Assembly: GCF_010729105.1 (NCBI RefSeq)
Contig: NZ_AP022573.1
Coordinates: 4,402,001 to 4,466,000 of the forward strand
Origin: Mycobacterium saskatchewanense
GTDB lineage: Bacteria > Actinomycetota > Actinomycetes > Mycobacteriales > Mycobacteriaceae
Length of the DNA stretch: 64,000 bases
Reading direction: 5' to 3'
The stretch's first letter is position 1; each line of letters opens with the position of its first letter. The notes under the pieces are model-generated. The model worked only from the letters and a program-made list of their open reading frames with translations, had not been told where the DNA came from and ran no database searches. Positions 10,853 to 21,450 of the stretch are shown here, one piece after another. The position numbers and the translations under genes were made by a program.

Positions 10853-10885
10853 AGCGTACCCGGCACTGCGAAGGCGCGCTTTGCA
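10853..10885 (-). promoter_or_regulatory. ramB promoter with RamB-like half-sites
   Basis: Minus-strand TACGCT (10853-10858) lies 8 nt before the ATG. Two motifs resembling the corynebacterial RamB box core, TTCGCA (as TGCGAA at 10867-10872) and TTTGCA (10880-10885), lie just upstream. Autoregulation is known for RamB; its use of these bases is inference. Confidence 0.35.
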
Positions 10886-11004
10886 GACTTGGCACGGCCC
10901 GGGTGTGGTCCGGATTGGTGTTTGAAAGACGCGATTGGCATGATTCGCACCCAGATCCCCGGTACAACAGGGGGAGCGGACGAAAGGGAGCGGAGAGCGA
11001 AGCC

Positions 11005-11799
11005 GTGAGCCTGGACAAGACACTGATGCCGGTGCCGGACGGCCACCCGGACGTGTTCGGGCGCGAATGGCCGCTGCGCGTGGGCGACATAGACCGCACG
11101 GGCCGGCTGCGCCTGGACGCCGCCGCCCGGCACATCCAGGACATCGGCCAGGATCAGCTGCGTGAGATGGGCTTCGAGGAGACGCATCCGCTGTGGATCG
11201 TCCGGCGCACGATGGTCGACCTCATCCGGCCGATCGAGTTTCAGGACATGCTCCGCCTGCGCAGATGGTGTTCGGGCACGTCGAACCGGTGGTGCGAAAT
11301 GCGGGTGCGCATCGACGGCCGCAAGGGCGGCCTCATCGAGTCCGAGGCGTTCTGGATCAACATCAACCGGGACACCCAGATGCCGTCGCGCATCGCCGAC
11401 GACTTCCTGGAAGGCCTGCACAAGACGACGTCCGTCGACCGGTTGCGCTGGAAGGGTTACCTCAAGCCGGGGGGCCGCGAAGATGCGGCCGAGATTCACG
11501 AGTTCCCCGTCCGCGTGACCGACATCGACCTGTTCGACCACATGAACAACTCGGTGTACTGGAGCGTGATCGAGGACTACCTGGCTTCGCATCCCGGCTT
11601 GCTGGATGCGCCGCTGCGCACCACCATCGAGCACGAGGCGCCGGTCGCGCTCGGGGACAAGCTGGAGATCATCTCGCACGTCTACCCGGCCGGCTCTACC
11701 GATCAATTCGGCCCCGACCTGGCCGATCGCACTGTTACGACCCTCACATACGCGGTCGGCGACGAGACGAAAGCGGTCGCCGCGCTCTTCTCCCTCTGA
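11005..11799 (+). CDS. Acyl-ACP thioesterase (FatA-like; Rv0466-like)
   Basis: A 264-residue double-hotdog protein of the plant-type acyl-ACP thioesterase family, which releases fatty acids from acyl carrier protein. The two hotdog halves are visible: the first around LRLDAAARHIQDIGQDQL and the second around RVTDIDLFDHMNNSVYW, which holds the Asp/Asn catalytic network (DHMNN). GTG at 11005 has GGGAGCGGAGAGCG upstream and gives the family N terminus. It is divergent from ramB and precedes icl by 269 bp. Confidence 0.88.
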   Translation: MSLDKTLMPVPDGHPDVFGREWPLRVGDIDRTGRLRLDAAARHIQDIGQDQLREMGFEETHPLWIVRRTMVDLIRPIEFQDMLRLRRWCSGTSNRWCEMRVRIDGRKGGLIESEAFWININRDTQMPSRIADDFLEGLHKTTSVDRLRWKGYLKPGGREDAAEIHEFPVRVTDIDLFDHMNNSVYWSVIEDYLASHPGLLDAPLRTTIEHEAPVALGDKLEIISHVYPAGSTDQFGPDLADRTVTTLTYAVGDETKAVAALFSL

Positions 11800-12068
11800 G
11801 ACCGCCGCGTGGGCGTCAAATGTCTGAATGACCTGCGAATTTGGGGTTACCAGCGGGTAGCTTCTGAAACGGTTAAGTTACACGCCAGATTCGCAAGATT
11901 TGCAAATTCACCCACGCTCGTTACTGAAATTGGCAAGAGAAACGGGTGGACCTGCATCAACAGCTGTGTCATTGTCGAGTTAGCACACCAGCGAAGTTGA
12001 GCCGCTAGCTACGCGCCGGTGAAGCTTTCAGCTAATCAGCAGTGAAGATCGTTAAGGAGCAAAGCCGC
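11800..12068 (+). promoter_or_regulatory. icl upstream region with RamB-like motifs
   Basis: No gene is supported in these 269 bp, which are more AT-rich than the surroundings. A perfect palindrome ATTTGCAAAT (11898-11907) matches the RamB-box core known from corynebacteria. A near copy ATTCGCAA (11889-11896) lies directly beside it and an inverted copy TGCGAAT (11834-11840) lies further upstream. The icl Shine-Dalgarno AAGGAG is 10 nt before the ATG, so this transcript has a leader. Binding by RamB is inference from motif and position. Confidence 0.5.
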
Positions 12069-13355
12069 ATGTCTGTCGTTGGCCAACCGAAGAGCGCCGA
12101 ACAGATCCAGCAGGACTGGGACACCAACCCCCGCTGGAAGGACATCACCCGGAACTACACCGCCGAGGACGTCGTCGCGCTGCAGGGCAACGTTGTCGAG
12201 GAGTTCACGCTGGCCCGCCGCGGAGCCGAGGTGCTGTGGGACCAGCTGCACGACCTGGAGTGGGTCAACTCGCTGGGCGCGCTGACCGGCAACCAGGCCG
12301 TCCAGCAGGTGCGCGCGGGCCTGAAGGCCATCTACCTGTCGGGCTGGCAGGTCGCCGGTGACGCCAACCTCTCCGGCCACACCTACCCCGACCAGAGCCT
12401 GTACCCGGCCAACTCGGTGCCGCAGGTGGTCCGCCGCATCAACAACGCGTTGCTGCGCGCCGACCAGATCGCCAAGCTCGAGGGCGACACCTCGGTGGAG
12501 AACTGGCTGGCTCCGATCGTCGCCGACGGTGAGGCCGGTTTCGGTGGTGCGCTCAACGTCTACGAGCTGCAGAAGGCCATGATCGCGGCCGGTGCTGCCG
12601 GGACGCACTGGGAGGACCAGCTCGCGTCGGAGAAGAAGTGCGGCCACCTGGGCGGCAAGGTGCTGATCCCGACCCAGCAGCACATCCGCACCCTGACCTC
12701 GGCCCGCCTGGCGGCCGACGTCTGCGACGTCCCCACCCTGGTCATCGCCCGCACCGACGCCGAGGCCGCCACGCTGATCACCTCGGACGTCGACGAGGCC
12801 GACCGGCCGTTCATCACCGGCGAGCGCACCAAAGAGGGCTTCTACCGCACCAAGAACGGCATCGAGCCGTGCATCGCGCGGGCCAAGGCCTATGCTCCGT
12901 TCTCCGACCTGATCTGGATGGAGACCGGCACGCCCGACCTCGAGCTGGCGCGCAAGTTCTCCGAGGCGGTCAAGGACGCGTACCCCGACCAGATGCTGGC
13001 GTACAACTGCTCGCCGTCGTTCAACTGGAAGAAGCACCTGGACGACAGCACCATCGCCAAGTTCCAGAAGGAGCTCGCGGCGATGGGCTTCAAGTTCCAG
13101 TTCATCACGCTGGCCGGCTTCCACGCCCTCAACTACTCGATGTTCGATCTGGCCTACGGCTACGCCCGCAACCAGATGAGCGCCTACGTCGAGCTGCAGG
13201 AGCGCGAGTTCGCCGCCGAGGAGCGTGGCTACACCGCGACCAAGCACCAGCGCGAGGTCGGCGCCGGGTACTTCGACCGCATCGCGACCACGGTCGACCC
13301 GACCTCCTCGACGACGGCTCTGACCGGCTCGACCGAAGAGGGGCAGTTCCACTGA
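12069..13355 (+). CDS. icl: Isocitrate lyase (glyoxylate shunt; also methylisocitrate lyase in mycobacteria)
   Basis: A 428-residue isocitrate lyase, identical in length to M. tuberculosis Icl1. It cleaves isocitrate to glyoxylate and succinate; the mycobacterial enzyme also serves the methylcitrate cycle. The active-site loop KKCGHLGGK places the catalytic cysteine at residue 191. The C-terminal [13 protein letters not shown] lid segment is also present. The ATG has TAAGGAG upstream. The neighbourhood (ramB upstream, fadB2 downstream) fits growth on fatty acids. The last codon and stop form the beginning of a tandem 55-bp duplication. Confidence 0.97.
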   Translation: MSVVGQPKSAEQIQQDWDTNPRWKDITRNYTAEDVVALQGNVVEEFTLARRGAEVLWDQLHDLEWVNSLGALTGNQAVQQVRAGLKAIYLSGWQVAGDANLSGHTYPDQSLYPANSVPQVVRRINNALLRADQIAKLEGDTSVENWLAPIVADGEAGFGGALNVYELQKAMIAAGAAGTHWEDQLASEKKCGHLGGKVLIPTQQHIRTLTSARLAADVCDVPTLVIARTDAEAATLITSDVDEADRPFITGERTKEGFYRTKNGIEPCIARAKAYAPFSDLIWMETGTPDLELARKFSEAVKDAYPDQMLAYNCSPSFNWKKHLDDSTIAKFQKELAAMGFKFQFITLAGFHALNYSMFDLAYGYARNQMSAYVELQEREFAAEERGYTATKHQREVGAGYFDRIATTVDPTSSTTALTGSTEEGQFH

Positions 13356-13460
13356 CGAGGAGCGGCGTAGTCCGCGACGAGGAAGTGGAACTATCGGTGT
13401 GAGCCACTGACGAGGAACGGGCGTAGTCCGCGACGAGGAAGTGGAACTATCGGTGTGAGC
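13350..13460 (+). repeat. Tandem duplication of the icl 3' end (55 and 56 bp)
   Basis: Unit 1 is 13350-13404 and unit 2 is 13405-13460, differing only at GAGCGG versus GAACGGG; a third copy begins with CACTGA at 13461. Each unit starts CACTGACGAGGA and ends ATCGGTGTGAGC. The first CACTGA is the last codon and stop of icl, so the duplication copied the gene's 3' boundary into the downstream spacer. Confidence 0.9.
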
Positions 13461-13502
13461 CACTGAGTGACTGCACGCTTGGCGCAATAACAGGGAAGTA
13501 GC

Positions 13503-13537
13503 ATAGGCCCCGCCCGGCCACCCCGGGCGGGGCCTAT
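13503..13537 (+). terminator. Strong hairpin between icl and fadB2
   Basis: A perfect 15-bp stem (ATAGGCCCCGCCCGG pairing with CCGGGCGGGGCCTAT) with a 5-nt loop. It lacks a long U tract, as is common for mycobacterial terminators. It lies 36 bp before the fadB2 start and would separate icl from fadB2 transcription. Confidence 0.6.
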
Positions 13538-13573
13538 TGCGATGCACGACAATACGACTCGGGAGACAGAACA

Positions 13574-15419
<1,846 letters not shown>

Positions 15420-15420
15420 G

Positions 15421-15436
15421 CGCGCCGACCGGCGCG
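15421..15436. terminator. Short GC dyad between convergent umaA and pcaA
   Basis: CGCGCCG and CGGCGCG separated by AC fill almost the whole 18-bp gap between the two stop codons. A bidirectional terminator role is plausible, but the 2-nt loop is tight. Confidence 0.3.
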
Positions 15437-15437
15437 G

Positions 15438-16301
15438 TCACTTCTCGCAGGTGAACTGACAGACGTCGGTGGCGCCGTCGCGGAACAGCTTCGCGCAGCC
15501 CGTCAGGTATTTCATGTAGCGGTTGTAGACCTGCTCCGACTGGATCGCGATGGCCTTGTCTTTATTGGCTTCCAGCGCGGCGGCCCAAATCTCCAGCGTC
15601 CGGGCGTAATGCAGCTGCAGCGACTGAACGCGGGTCACCTTGAACCCGGCGGCTTCCGCGTGCTCTTCGACCAGCGGCGCCGTCGGGAGCCAGCCACCCG
15701 GGAAGATCTCGGCCAGGATGAATTGCGTGAAGTGGACGATCTCATGGGTCAGCGTGACGCCCCGCGCCCTCGCCTCCTTGAACGTGGGCCGCGAGATCGT
15801 GTGGAGCAGCATGACGCCGTCGGCCGGCAGCACCTTGTGGGCCATGGTGAAGAAGTGGCCCCAGCGCTGGCGGCCGAAGTGCTCGAACGCGCCGATGGAA
15901 ACGATCCGGTCCACCGGCTCGTCGAACTTCTCCCAGCCCTCCAGCAGCACTCGGGTGCTCCGCGGGGTGTCGAGGTCGTCGAACATCGCCTGGACGTGCG
16001 CGGCCTGATTTTCCGACAGCGTCAGGCCCACGACGTTGACGTCGTATTTCTCAATGGCGCGTCGCATGGTCGCGCCCCAGCCGCAGCCGATGTCCAGCAA
16101 CGTCATGCCCGGCTCCAGGCTCAGCTTGCCCAGCGCGAGGTCGATCTTCGCGATCTGCGCCTCTTCGAGCGTCATGTCGTCGCGCTCGAAGTACGCACAG
16201 CTGTAGGTCTGGGTGGGGTCCAGGAACAGCCGGAAGAAGTCGTCGGACAGGTCGTAGTGGGCCTGTACGTTCCCGAAATGGGGCGTGAGCTGCACGGACA
16301 T
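15438..16301 (-). CDS. pcaA: Mycolic acid cyclopropane synthase PcaA
   Basis: A 287-residue cyclopropane synthase, the same length as M. tuberculosis PcaA, which forms the proximal cis-cyclopropane of alpha-mycolates and is needed for cording. [14 protein letters not shown] (SAM site), LTLSENQAAH and the active-site GAFEHF are all intact. The residues near the start (VQLTPHFGNVQAHYDLSDDF) match PcaA exactly in memory. It is transcribed away from the TetR gene end, with a 182-bp upstream region where no gene is seen. Confidence 0.94.
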   Translation of the reverse strand: MSVQLTPHFGNVQAHYDLSDDFFRLFLDPTQTYSCAYFERDDMTLEEAQIAKIDLALGKLSLEPGMTLLDIGCGWGATMRRAIEKYDVNVVGLTLSENQAAHVQAMFDDLDTPRSTRVLLEGWEKFDEPVDRIVSIGAFEHFGRQRWGHFFTMAHKVLPADGVMLLHTISRPTFKEARARGVTLTHEIVHFTQFILAEIFPGGWLPTAPLVEEHAEAAGFKVTRVQSLQLHYARTLEIWAAALEANKDKAIAIQSEQVYNRYMKYLTGCAKLFRDGATDVCQFTCEK

Positions 16302-16483
16302 CAGTAAGCGGGCCTTTCTTTATGCGGAAGCCAGACGGGCGGCCTAGCGGCGCAACCCCATCTCCCCCCGATGCATCCCCTGCATGCTAGCGGGTCGGGC
16401 GGTCCAAGTCGCCTTGCTGACCGCGAAATAGGTTCACATGTGACCCGACTAATTCGCAAAACGCGCAGGCAACAAGCCTGCGC

Positions 16484-17203
16484 CTACTCGCCGGACCGGT
16501 CGCGATGCTCCCGCGGCGGCACGATCGGAGACGGGTGTGGCTGCTCGCGGAACTTGTCCAGCGAGCCGCCGGCCTCGACGATCCCGCACAGCGCGCTCCA
16601 GCTGAGCATGGTCAGGTAGTCGATCAGTTCGTCGGCGCTCATCCGCGGATCGGAGATCCAGGAGTGCGTGGCCAGCTGCACACCGCCGACGATCATGTAG
16701 GCCCATGGCTCCACGCCGCCGGTGTCCATGCCGGCCTCCTGCATGCGCCGGCGCAGCATCATCGAGAGCATGCGGGCGATGATCCGCTCGGAGTCGGCGA
16801 TCACCTTGCTCTTGGTCGGTGAGCTGTTGGCCATCACGAATCGGTACGGCTCAGGCTCGTCGGCCACGGTCTCGACGTAGACGCGGATGATCTCGCGGGT
16901 GAGCTCGAAGCCGTCCAGGTTAGAGGACAGCGCCCCGGCCATGTTGGGGATCAGCGTCGACTGCGCGAAGCGCATCAGCACGGCGGTCGTCAGGTCGTTC
17001 TTGTCGACGAAGTAGCGGTAGAGCACGGTCTTGGAGACACCGATCTCGGCCGCGATCTCGTCCATGCTGAGGAAGCGGCCGAGTCGGCGGATCGCCACGA
17101 TCGTGCCATCGACCAGCTCGTTGCGGCGCTCCACCTTGTGTTGATGCCAGCGCCGTTTGCGACCATCCATCTTGACGGTCACAGCCGGGATTTGCTCTGC
17201 CAC
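16484..17203 (-). CDS. TetR family transcriptional regulator (Rv0472c-like)
   Basis: A 239-residue regulator. The helix-turn-helix is about residues 45-75 (SMDEIAAEIGVSKTVLYRYF) after a basic stretch, and the C-terminal helical ligand domain fills the rest. GTG start. It is divergent from the DUF445 gene and upstream of pcaA on the same strand, so it may control either; the ligand is unknown. Confidence 0.87.
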   Translation of the reverse strand: MAEQIPAVTVKMDGRKRRWHQHKVERRNELVDGTIVAIRRLGRFLSMDEIAAEIGVSKTVLYRYFVDKNDLTTAVLMRFAQSTLIPNMAGALSSNLDGFELTREIIRVYVETVADEPEPYRFVMANSSPTKSKVIADSERIIARMLSMMLRRRMQEAGMDTGGVEPWAYMIVGGVQLATHSWISDPRMSADELIDYLTMLSWSALCGIVEAGGSLDKFREQPHPSPIVPPREHRDRSGE

Positions 17204-17341
17204 AGTCGCCGATTCCCATTCACTAGAACGTCCTCGATATTACGGGTCAGAAGGCCCGGTCGGCGCATGGGCCGCGGGTGGAAACGGCGCCGCGCGACGG
17301 TGTTGCCACCCCGATCGGTCCGGGCAGGACATGATGGACTT

Positions 17342-18667
17342 GTGGCACACAGAGCCGAGGCCCCGCGGGCGCACACGTCGTTCGCGGAATCTTTCGCCGG
17401 GGCCGACCCGGAAGCCGACGCGCAGCGGCGCGCGGCGCTGCGTCGCATGAAGACGGTGGCGCTGGGCTTCCTGGTCGGCGCCACCGGAATCTTCCTCGCC
17501 TGTCGGTGGGCCCAAGCGCATGCCACGGGTAGCTGGGCGGGGAGCTGGGTCGGCTATCTGGGCGCCGCCGCGGAGGCCGGCATGGTAGGCGCCCTCGCCG
17601 ACTGGTTCGCCGTCACCGCACTGTTCAAGCACCCCCTGGGGATACCCATCCCGCACACCGCGATCATCAAGCGCAAGAAGGACCAGCTGGGTGAGGGGCT
17701 GGGCACCTTCGTCCGGGAGAACTTCCTGTCGCCCCCGGTGGTGGAGACCAAACTGCGCGACGCCGAGGTCCCCGGCCGGCTCGGCAAGTGGCTGTCGGAG
17801 ACGGCGCATGCCGAGCGGGTGGCCGCCGAGACGGCGACGGTGCTGCGGGTGCTGGTGGAGCTGCTGCGCGACGAGGACGTGCAGCACGTGATCGACCGGA
17901 TGATCGTGCGCCGCATCGCCGAGCCCCAGTGGGGTCCGCCTGTCGGGCGGGTGCTGGCCAGCCTGCTGGCGGAGAACCGGCAGGAGGCCCTGATCCAGCT
18001 GCTGGCCGACCGGGCGTTCCAATGGTCGCTGAACGCGGGGGAGGTCATCCAGCGAGTCGTGGAGCGCGATTCGCCCAGCTGGTCGCCCCGCTTCATCGAC
18101 CACCTCGTCGGCGACCGGATCCACCGCGAATTGATGGACTTCACCGACAAGGTGCGACGCAACCCCGACCACGAACTGCGCCGCTCGGCCAACCGCTTCC
18201 TGTTCGAGTTCGCCGACGATCTGCAGAACGACCCGGCGACCGTCACCCGCGCCGACGAGATCAAAGAGCAGCTGATGGCGCGCGAAGAGATCGCCAACGC
18301 CGCCGCGACGGCGTGGAAGACGCTCAAGCGCCTGGTGCTCGAGGGGGTGGACGACCCGTCCAGCGCGCTGCGCACCCGCATCACCGACACGGTGATCCGG
18401 ATCGGCGAGTCGCTGCGCGACGACGCCGACCTGCGCGACAAGGTCGACAACTGGCTGGTGCGCGCGGCCCAGCACCTGGTCTCCCAGTACGGCGTCGAGA
18501 TCACCGCGATCATCACCGAGACGATCGAGCGCTGGGACGCCGGCGAGGCCAGCCGGCGCATCGAGCTGCACGTGGGCCGCGACCTTCAATTCATCCGGAT
18601 CAACGGCACCGTGGTGGGTTCCCTGGCGGGGCTGATCATCTACGCCGTCGCGCAGCTACTTTTCTAG
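17342..18667 (+). CDS. DUF445 membrane-anchored protein (Rv0473-like)
   Basis: A 441-residue protein of the YjiN/DUF445 family. One transmembrane segment lies near residues 40-58 and another at the extreme C terminus (VGSLAGLIIYAVAQLLF). Between them are helical repeats starting with the conserved GALADWFAVTALFKHPLGIP segment. The frame is open upstream; GTG at 17342 is the first start outside the divergent promoter region. The function of the family is unknown. Confidence 0.82.
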   Translation: MAHRAEAPRAHTSFAESFAGADPEADAQRRAALRRMKTVALGFLVGATGIFLACRWAQAHATGSWAGSWVGYLGAAAEAGMVGALADWFAVTALFKHPLGIPIPHTAIIKRKKDQLGEGLGTFVRENFLSPPVVETKLRDAEVPGRLGKWLSETAHAERVAAETATVLRVLVELLRDEDVQHVIDRMIVRRIAEPQWGPPVGRVLASLLAENRQEALIQLLADRAFQWSLNAGEVIQRVVERDSPSWSPRFIDHLVGDRIHRELMDFTDKVRRNPDHELRRSANRFLFEFADDLQNDPATVTRADEIKEQLMAREEIANAAATAWKTLKRLVLEGVDDPSSALRTRITDTVIRIGESLRDDADLRDKVDNWLVRAAQHLVSQYGVEITAIITETIERWDAGEASRRIELHVGRDLQFIRINGTVVGSLAGLIIYAVAQLLF

Positions 18668-18675
18668 GGGTGCTA

Positions 18676-18703
18676 ACAAGCGCTTGCAATTGCAAGCACT
18701 TGT
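18676..18703. promoter_or_regulatory. 28-bp near-perfect palindrome, probable operator of the Xre gene
   Basis: Left arm ACAAGCGCTTGCAA and right arm TTGCAAGCACTTGT differ from perfect symmetry by one pair. It ends 3 bp before a -10 (TAGTCT, 18707-18712), so it covers the -35 zone, the position expected for a repressor site. Autoregulation by the downstream Xre protein is inference. Confidence 0.65.
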
Positions 18704-18706
18704 TCG

Positions 18707-18712
18707 TAGTCT
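18707..18712 (+). promoter_or_regulatory. -10 of the Rv0474-like regulator gene
   Basis: TAGTCT, 9 nt before the GTG at 18722, directly behind the palindrome. Confidence 0.45.
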
Positions 18713-18721
18713 GATGGCGTT

Positions 18722-19180
18722 GTGACCGTCCATCAGTCTCAGGAGCCCGAGATGCCACCCGAGGAGAAGCTCTCCGCCAAGGTGTCGACCGTGGCCTCGG
18801 ACGTGGCTTCGACCGTGGCCTCCGATATCGGCAGTTTCATCCGGGACCTACGCGAGAACGCCCAGGTGTCGGTGCGGCAACTCGCCGAACGCTCAGGCGT
18901 CAGCAACCCGTACCTGAGCCAGGTGGAACGCGGATTGCGCAAACCGTCCGCCGACGTCCTGAACCAGATCGCCAAGGCGTTGCGGATCTCTGCCGAGGTT
19001 CTCTACGTCCGCGCCGGAATCCTCGAGCCCAGCGAGCAGAGCCAGGTGCGTGACGCCATCGTCACCGATACGGCGATCACCGAGCGCCAAAAGCAGGTTC
19101 TGCTCGACATCTACGCCTCGTTCATCCAACAAAACGAAGTCACCCACGAGGAGCGTCCGACGCACGACAGCGACGGGTGA
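18722..19180 (+). CDS. Xre family regulator (Rv0474-like)
   Basis: A 152-residue DNA-binding protein. Residues about 38-93 form an Xre helix-turn-helix (VRQLAERSGVSNPYLSQVE followed by KPSADVLNQIAKAL); the remainder is helical. Its M. tuberculosis counterpart has been reported as a copper-responsive repressor; whether that holds here is unknown. GTG start at 18722; an internal ATG at 18752 is possible. A 28-bp palindrome lies just upstream and hbhA lies 126 bp downstream. Confidence 0.85.
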   Translation: MTVHQSQEPEMPPEEKLSAKVSTVASDVASTVASDIGSFIRDLRENAQVSVRQLAERSGVSNPYLSQVERGLRKPSADVLNQIAKALRISAEVLYVRAGILEPSEQSQVRDAIVTDTAITERQKQVLLDIYASFIQQNEVTHEERPTHDSDG

Positions 19181-19306
19181 GGAGCGCCCGAACAGGGCTC
19201 CCACCGGCCGCTGCGGTTACCCGAAAGGAAGGGACCAAACTCCCCTAGTTTCCAGAACAAACACGTAGTAACGCTGATACCGAACACAATCCCTGAAAGG
19301 AACACC

Positions 19307-19900
19307 ATGGCTGAAAACTCCAACACCGATGATTTGCGGGCACCCTTGCTGGCGGCCCTGGGTGCTGCCGACCTGGCCCTGGCGACCGTCAACGACTTGA
19401 TCGCCAACCTGCGAGAGCGTGCCGAAGACACCCGCACCGACACACGCAGCCGCGTCGAGGAGAGCCGCGCTCGCCTGACGAAGCTGCAGGAGGACCTCCC
19501 CGAGCAGTTCTCCGAGCTGCGCGAGCGGTTCACCACCGAGGAACTGCGCAAGGCGGCCGAGGGCTATTTGGAGGCCGCGACCACCCGGTACAACGAGCTG
19601 GTCGAGCGCGGCGAGGCCGCCCTGGAGCGGCTGCGCAGCCAGCCGGCCCTCGAGGACGCGTCGGCGCGCGCCGAAGGTTACGTGGACCAGGCCGTGGAGC
19701 TGACGCAGGAGGCGCTCGGCACCGTCGCGTCGCAGACGCGCGCCGTGGGTGAGCGTGCGGCCAAGCTGGTCGGCATCGAGCTGCCCAAGAAGGCGGAGGA
19801 GCCGAAGCAGGTGGTGGCCAAGAAGGCCCCAGCGAAGAAGGCCCCGGCGAAGAAGGCTCCGGCGAAGAAGGCCTCGGCCAAGAAGGTCACCCAGAAGTAG
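19307..19900 (+). CDS. hbhA: Heparin-binding haemagglutinin
   Basis: A 197-residue surface adhesin. Residues about 20-155 form a long coiled coil rich in Ala, Glu and Arg. The C-terminal tail carries repeats of [12 protein letters not shown] type, the heparan-sulfate binding region used for attachment to epithelial cells. No signal peptide is present, as usual for HbhA. The ATG follows GAAAGGAACACC. The 126-bp spacer before it shows no gene. The number of Lys repeats varies between species. Confidence 0.95.
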   Translation: MAENSNTDDLRAPLLAALGAADLALATVNDLIANLRERAEDTRTDTRSRVEESRARLTKLQEDLPEQFSELRERFTTEELRKAAEGYLEAATTRYNELVERGEAALERLRSQPALEDASARAEGYVDQAVELTQEALGTVASQTRAVGERAAKLVGIELPKKAEEPKQVVAKKAPAKKAPAKKAPAKKASAKKVTQK

Positions 19901-19978
19901 GCACCCGCCATTTCGGGATCATCGACTCGCGGCTGCCGCCACGGCGACTCCGAGTCGACGTTTGGGACGAGGCGCGCA

Positions 19979-19984
19979 TACGCT
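19979..19984 (+). promoter_or_regulatory. Leaderless-type -10 of the Rv0476-like gene
   Basis: TACGCT, then 7 nt, then the GTG at 19992. Confidence 0.45.
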
Positions 19985-19991
19985 TAAGGGC

Positions 19992-20279
19992 GTGAACCAC
20001 CTCGTGGCCGACGTGATGTTGGTCTTGCAGATCGCCGTGTTGGTGACCGCGGTATACGCGTTCGTGCACGCGGCGATGCAGCGCCCCGACGCCTATACCG
20101 CCGCCGAGAAGCTGACCAAGCCGGTGTGGCTGGTGATCCTCGGCGGTGCGGTGGCGCTGACCTCCATCCTGAGCTTCGTTTTCGGGGTGCTCGGCATGGC
20201 CATCGCCGCCTGCGCGGCCGGCGTGTACCTGGTCGACGTGCGGCCCAAGCTCCTCGAAATCCAGGGGAAGTCACGCTAG
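19992..20279 (+). CDS. DUF2516 membrane protein (Rv0476-like)
   Basis: A 95-residue protein with two to three hydrophobic segments (about 5-25 and 45-80) separated by a short polar loop. GTG at 19992 follows a leaderless-type -10; the open frame upstream is antisense-free hbhA out-of-frame sequence. Four bases separate it from the next gene. Function unknown. Confidence 0.78.
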   Translation: MNHLVADVMLVLQIAVLVTAVYAFVHAAMQRPDAYTAAEKLTKPVWLVILGGAVALTSILSFVFGVLGMAIAACAAGVYLVDVRPKLLEIQGKSR

Positions 20280-20283
20280 CGGG

Positions 20284-20727
20284 ATGAAAGCCCTGCTGAC
20301 CGCGCCCGCCGTGGCGCTGGTCGCCCTGCTGGGCCCGCTGCCGGCAGCGGCTCCCGTTCGGGCCGAGCCGGGAACCGGTGCGGCGAACCCGGCACCGGTG
20401 TCGCCGCCGTTCGTCGATCACACCGAGTGGGCGCAGTGGCATAACCTGCCCAGCCTGCGGGTGTTTCCAACCCCGTCGGGTCGGACGGCGTCACGGCAGA
20501 CAGGCGCCGGAGCTTACGCGGACGAGGCCTGGTCCGAAGTGCTCGGCCTGTCCCCGGACGCCGACACCCCGGGCATGCGCGCGCAATTCGTGTGCCACTG
20601 GCAGTTCGCCGAACTGGCGCAGCCGGGCAAGACCAGTTGGAACCTGGAGCCGTGGCGGCCCGTCGTCGACGACGCCGAGATGGTCGCAACGGGCTGTAAT
20701 CCCGGCGCCCCCGAGGAAGCGTTCTAG
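20284..20727 (+). CDS. Exported DUF2599 protein (Rv0477-like)
   Basis: A 147-residue secreted protein with a signal peptide (probable cleavage after PVRA at residue 27) and a DUF2599 domain, seen around [24 protein letters not shown]. Two cysteines in the mature part (VCHW and ATGCNP) may form a disulfide. It starts 4 nt after the preceding gene and its TAG overlaps the GTG of deoC, so the three genes are likely one unit. Function unknown. Confidence 0.82.
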   Translation: MKALLTAPAVALVALLGPLPAAAPVRAEPGTGAANPAPVSPPFVDHTEWAQWHNLPSLRVFPTPSGRTASRQTGAGAYADEAWSEVLGLSPDADTPGMRAQFVCHWQFAELAQPGKTSWNLEPWRPVVDDAEMVATGCNPGAPEEAF

Positions 20728-21416
20728 TGGCCACTCGACCCACCCGGGCCGAGGTCGCCGCACTCGTCGACCACACCCTGCTCAAACCCGAGGCCACCCG
20801 GGCCGACGTGGAGGCCCTCGTCGCCGAAGCGGCCGAACTGGGCGTGTACGCGGTTTGTGTCTCGCCGTCGATGGTGCCCGTCGCGGCGCGGTCCGCCGGC
20901 GGCGCGGTGCGCGTGGCGACCGTGGCCGGTTTTCCGTCGGGCAAGCACCTGTCCGAGGTCAAGGCGCACGAGGCCGCCCAGGCCGTGGTATCCGGGGCCG
21001 GCGAGGTCGACATGGTCATCGACGTGGGCGCCGCCCTGTCCGGGGACATCGGCGCCGTGCGCTGCGACATCGAGGCGGTCCGCGCCGCAATCGAGGGTGC
21101 CGTGCTCAAGGTGATCGTGGAGTCGGCGGTGCTCTTGGCACACGACGGGGACGGCAGCGGGCGCACGCTGACGGCGGTGTGTCACGCCGCCGAGCGGGCC
21201 GGGGCCGACTTCGTCAAGACGTCGACCGGGTTCCATCCCGCGGGCGGCGCGTCGGTGCGCGCGGTCGAGGTGATGGCCGGGGCCGTCGGAGGCCGGCTGG
21301 GCGTCAAGGCCAGCGGCGGCATTCGCACGGCGGCCGACGCGCTCGCAATGCTCGGCGCCGGCGCCACCCGGCTCGGCCTTTCGGGTACCCGCGCGGTGCT
21401 CGACGGGCTGGCTTAG
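20727..21416 (+). CDS. deoC: Deoxyribose-phosphate aldolase
   Basis: A 229-residue class I aldolase that splits 2-deoxyribose 5-phosphate into acetaldehyde and glyceraldehyde 3-phosphate. The Schiff-base lysine is Lys164 in FVKTSTGF, the second active-site lysine is Lys194 in [10 protein letters not shown], and [10 protein letters not shown] opens the barrel. The GTG start overlaps the stop of the preceding gene by one base. Convergent with the LmeA-like gene. Confidence 0.94.
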   Translation: MATRPTRAEVAALVDHTLLKPEATRADVEALVAEAAELGVYAVCVSPSMVPVAARSAGGAVRVATVAGFPSGKHLSEVKAHEAAQAVVSGAGEVDMVIDVGAALSGDIGAVRCDIEAVRAAIEGAVLKVIVESAVLLAHDGDGSGRTLTAVCHAAERAGADFVKTSTGFHPAGGASVRAVEVMAGAVGGRLGVKASGGIRTAADALAMLGAGATRLGLSGTRAVLDGLA

Positions 21417-21419
21417 CCG

Positions 21420-21450
21420 GTCAGAGGTTCGCGCCCGTCAGAGGTTCGCG
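21420..21450. repeat. 14-bp direct repeat at the end of the LmeA-like gene
   Basis: GTCAGAGGTTCGCG occurs at 21420-21433 and again at 21437-21450, separated by CCC. The second copy contains the stop codon of the minus-strand gene, so the gene's last codons are duplicated in the 21-bp spacer to deoC. Confidence 0.75.

Noticed and set aside
11809-12000. A 63-codon plus-strand frame upstream of icl
   Set aside because: No Shine-Dalgarno or -10 at its start and it spans the RamB-like motifs; a regulatory region fits better.
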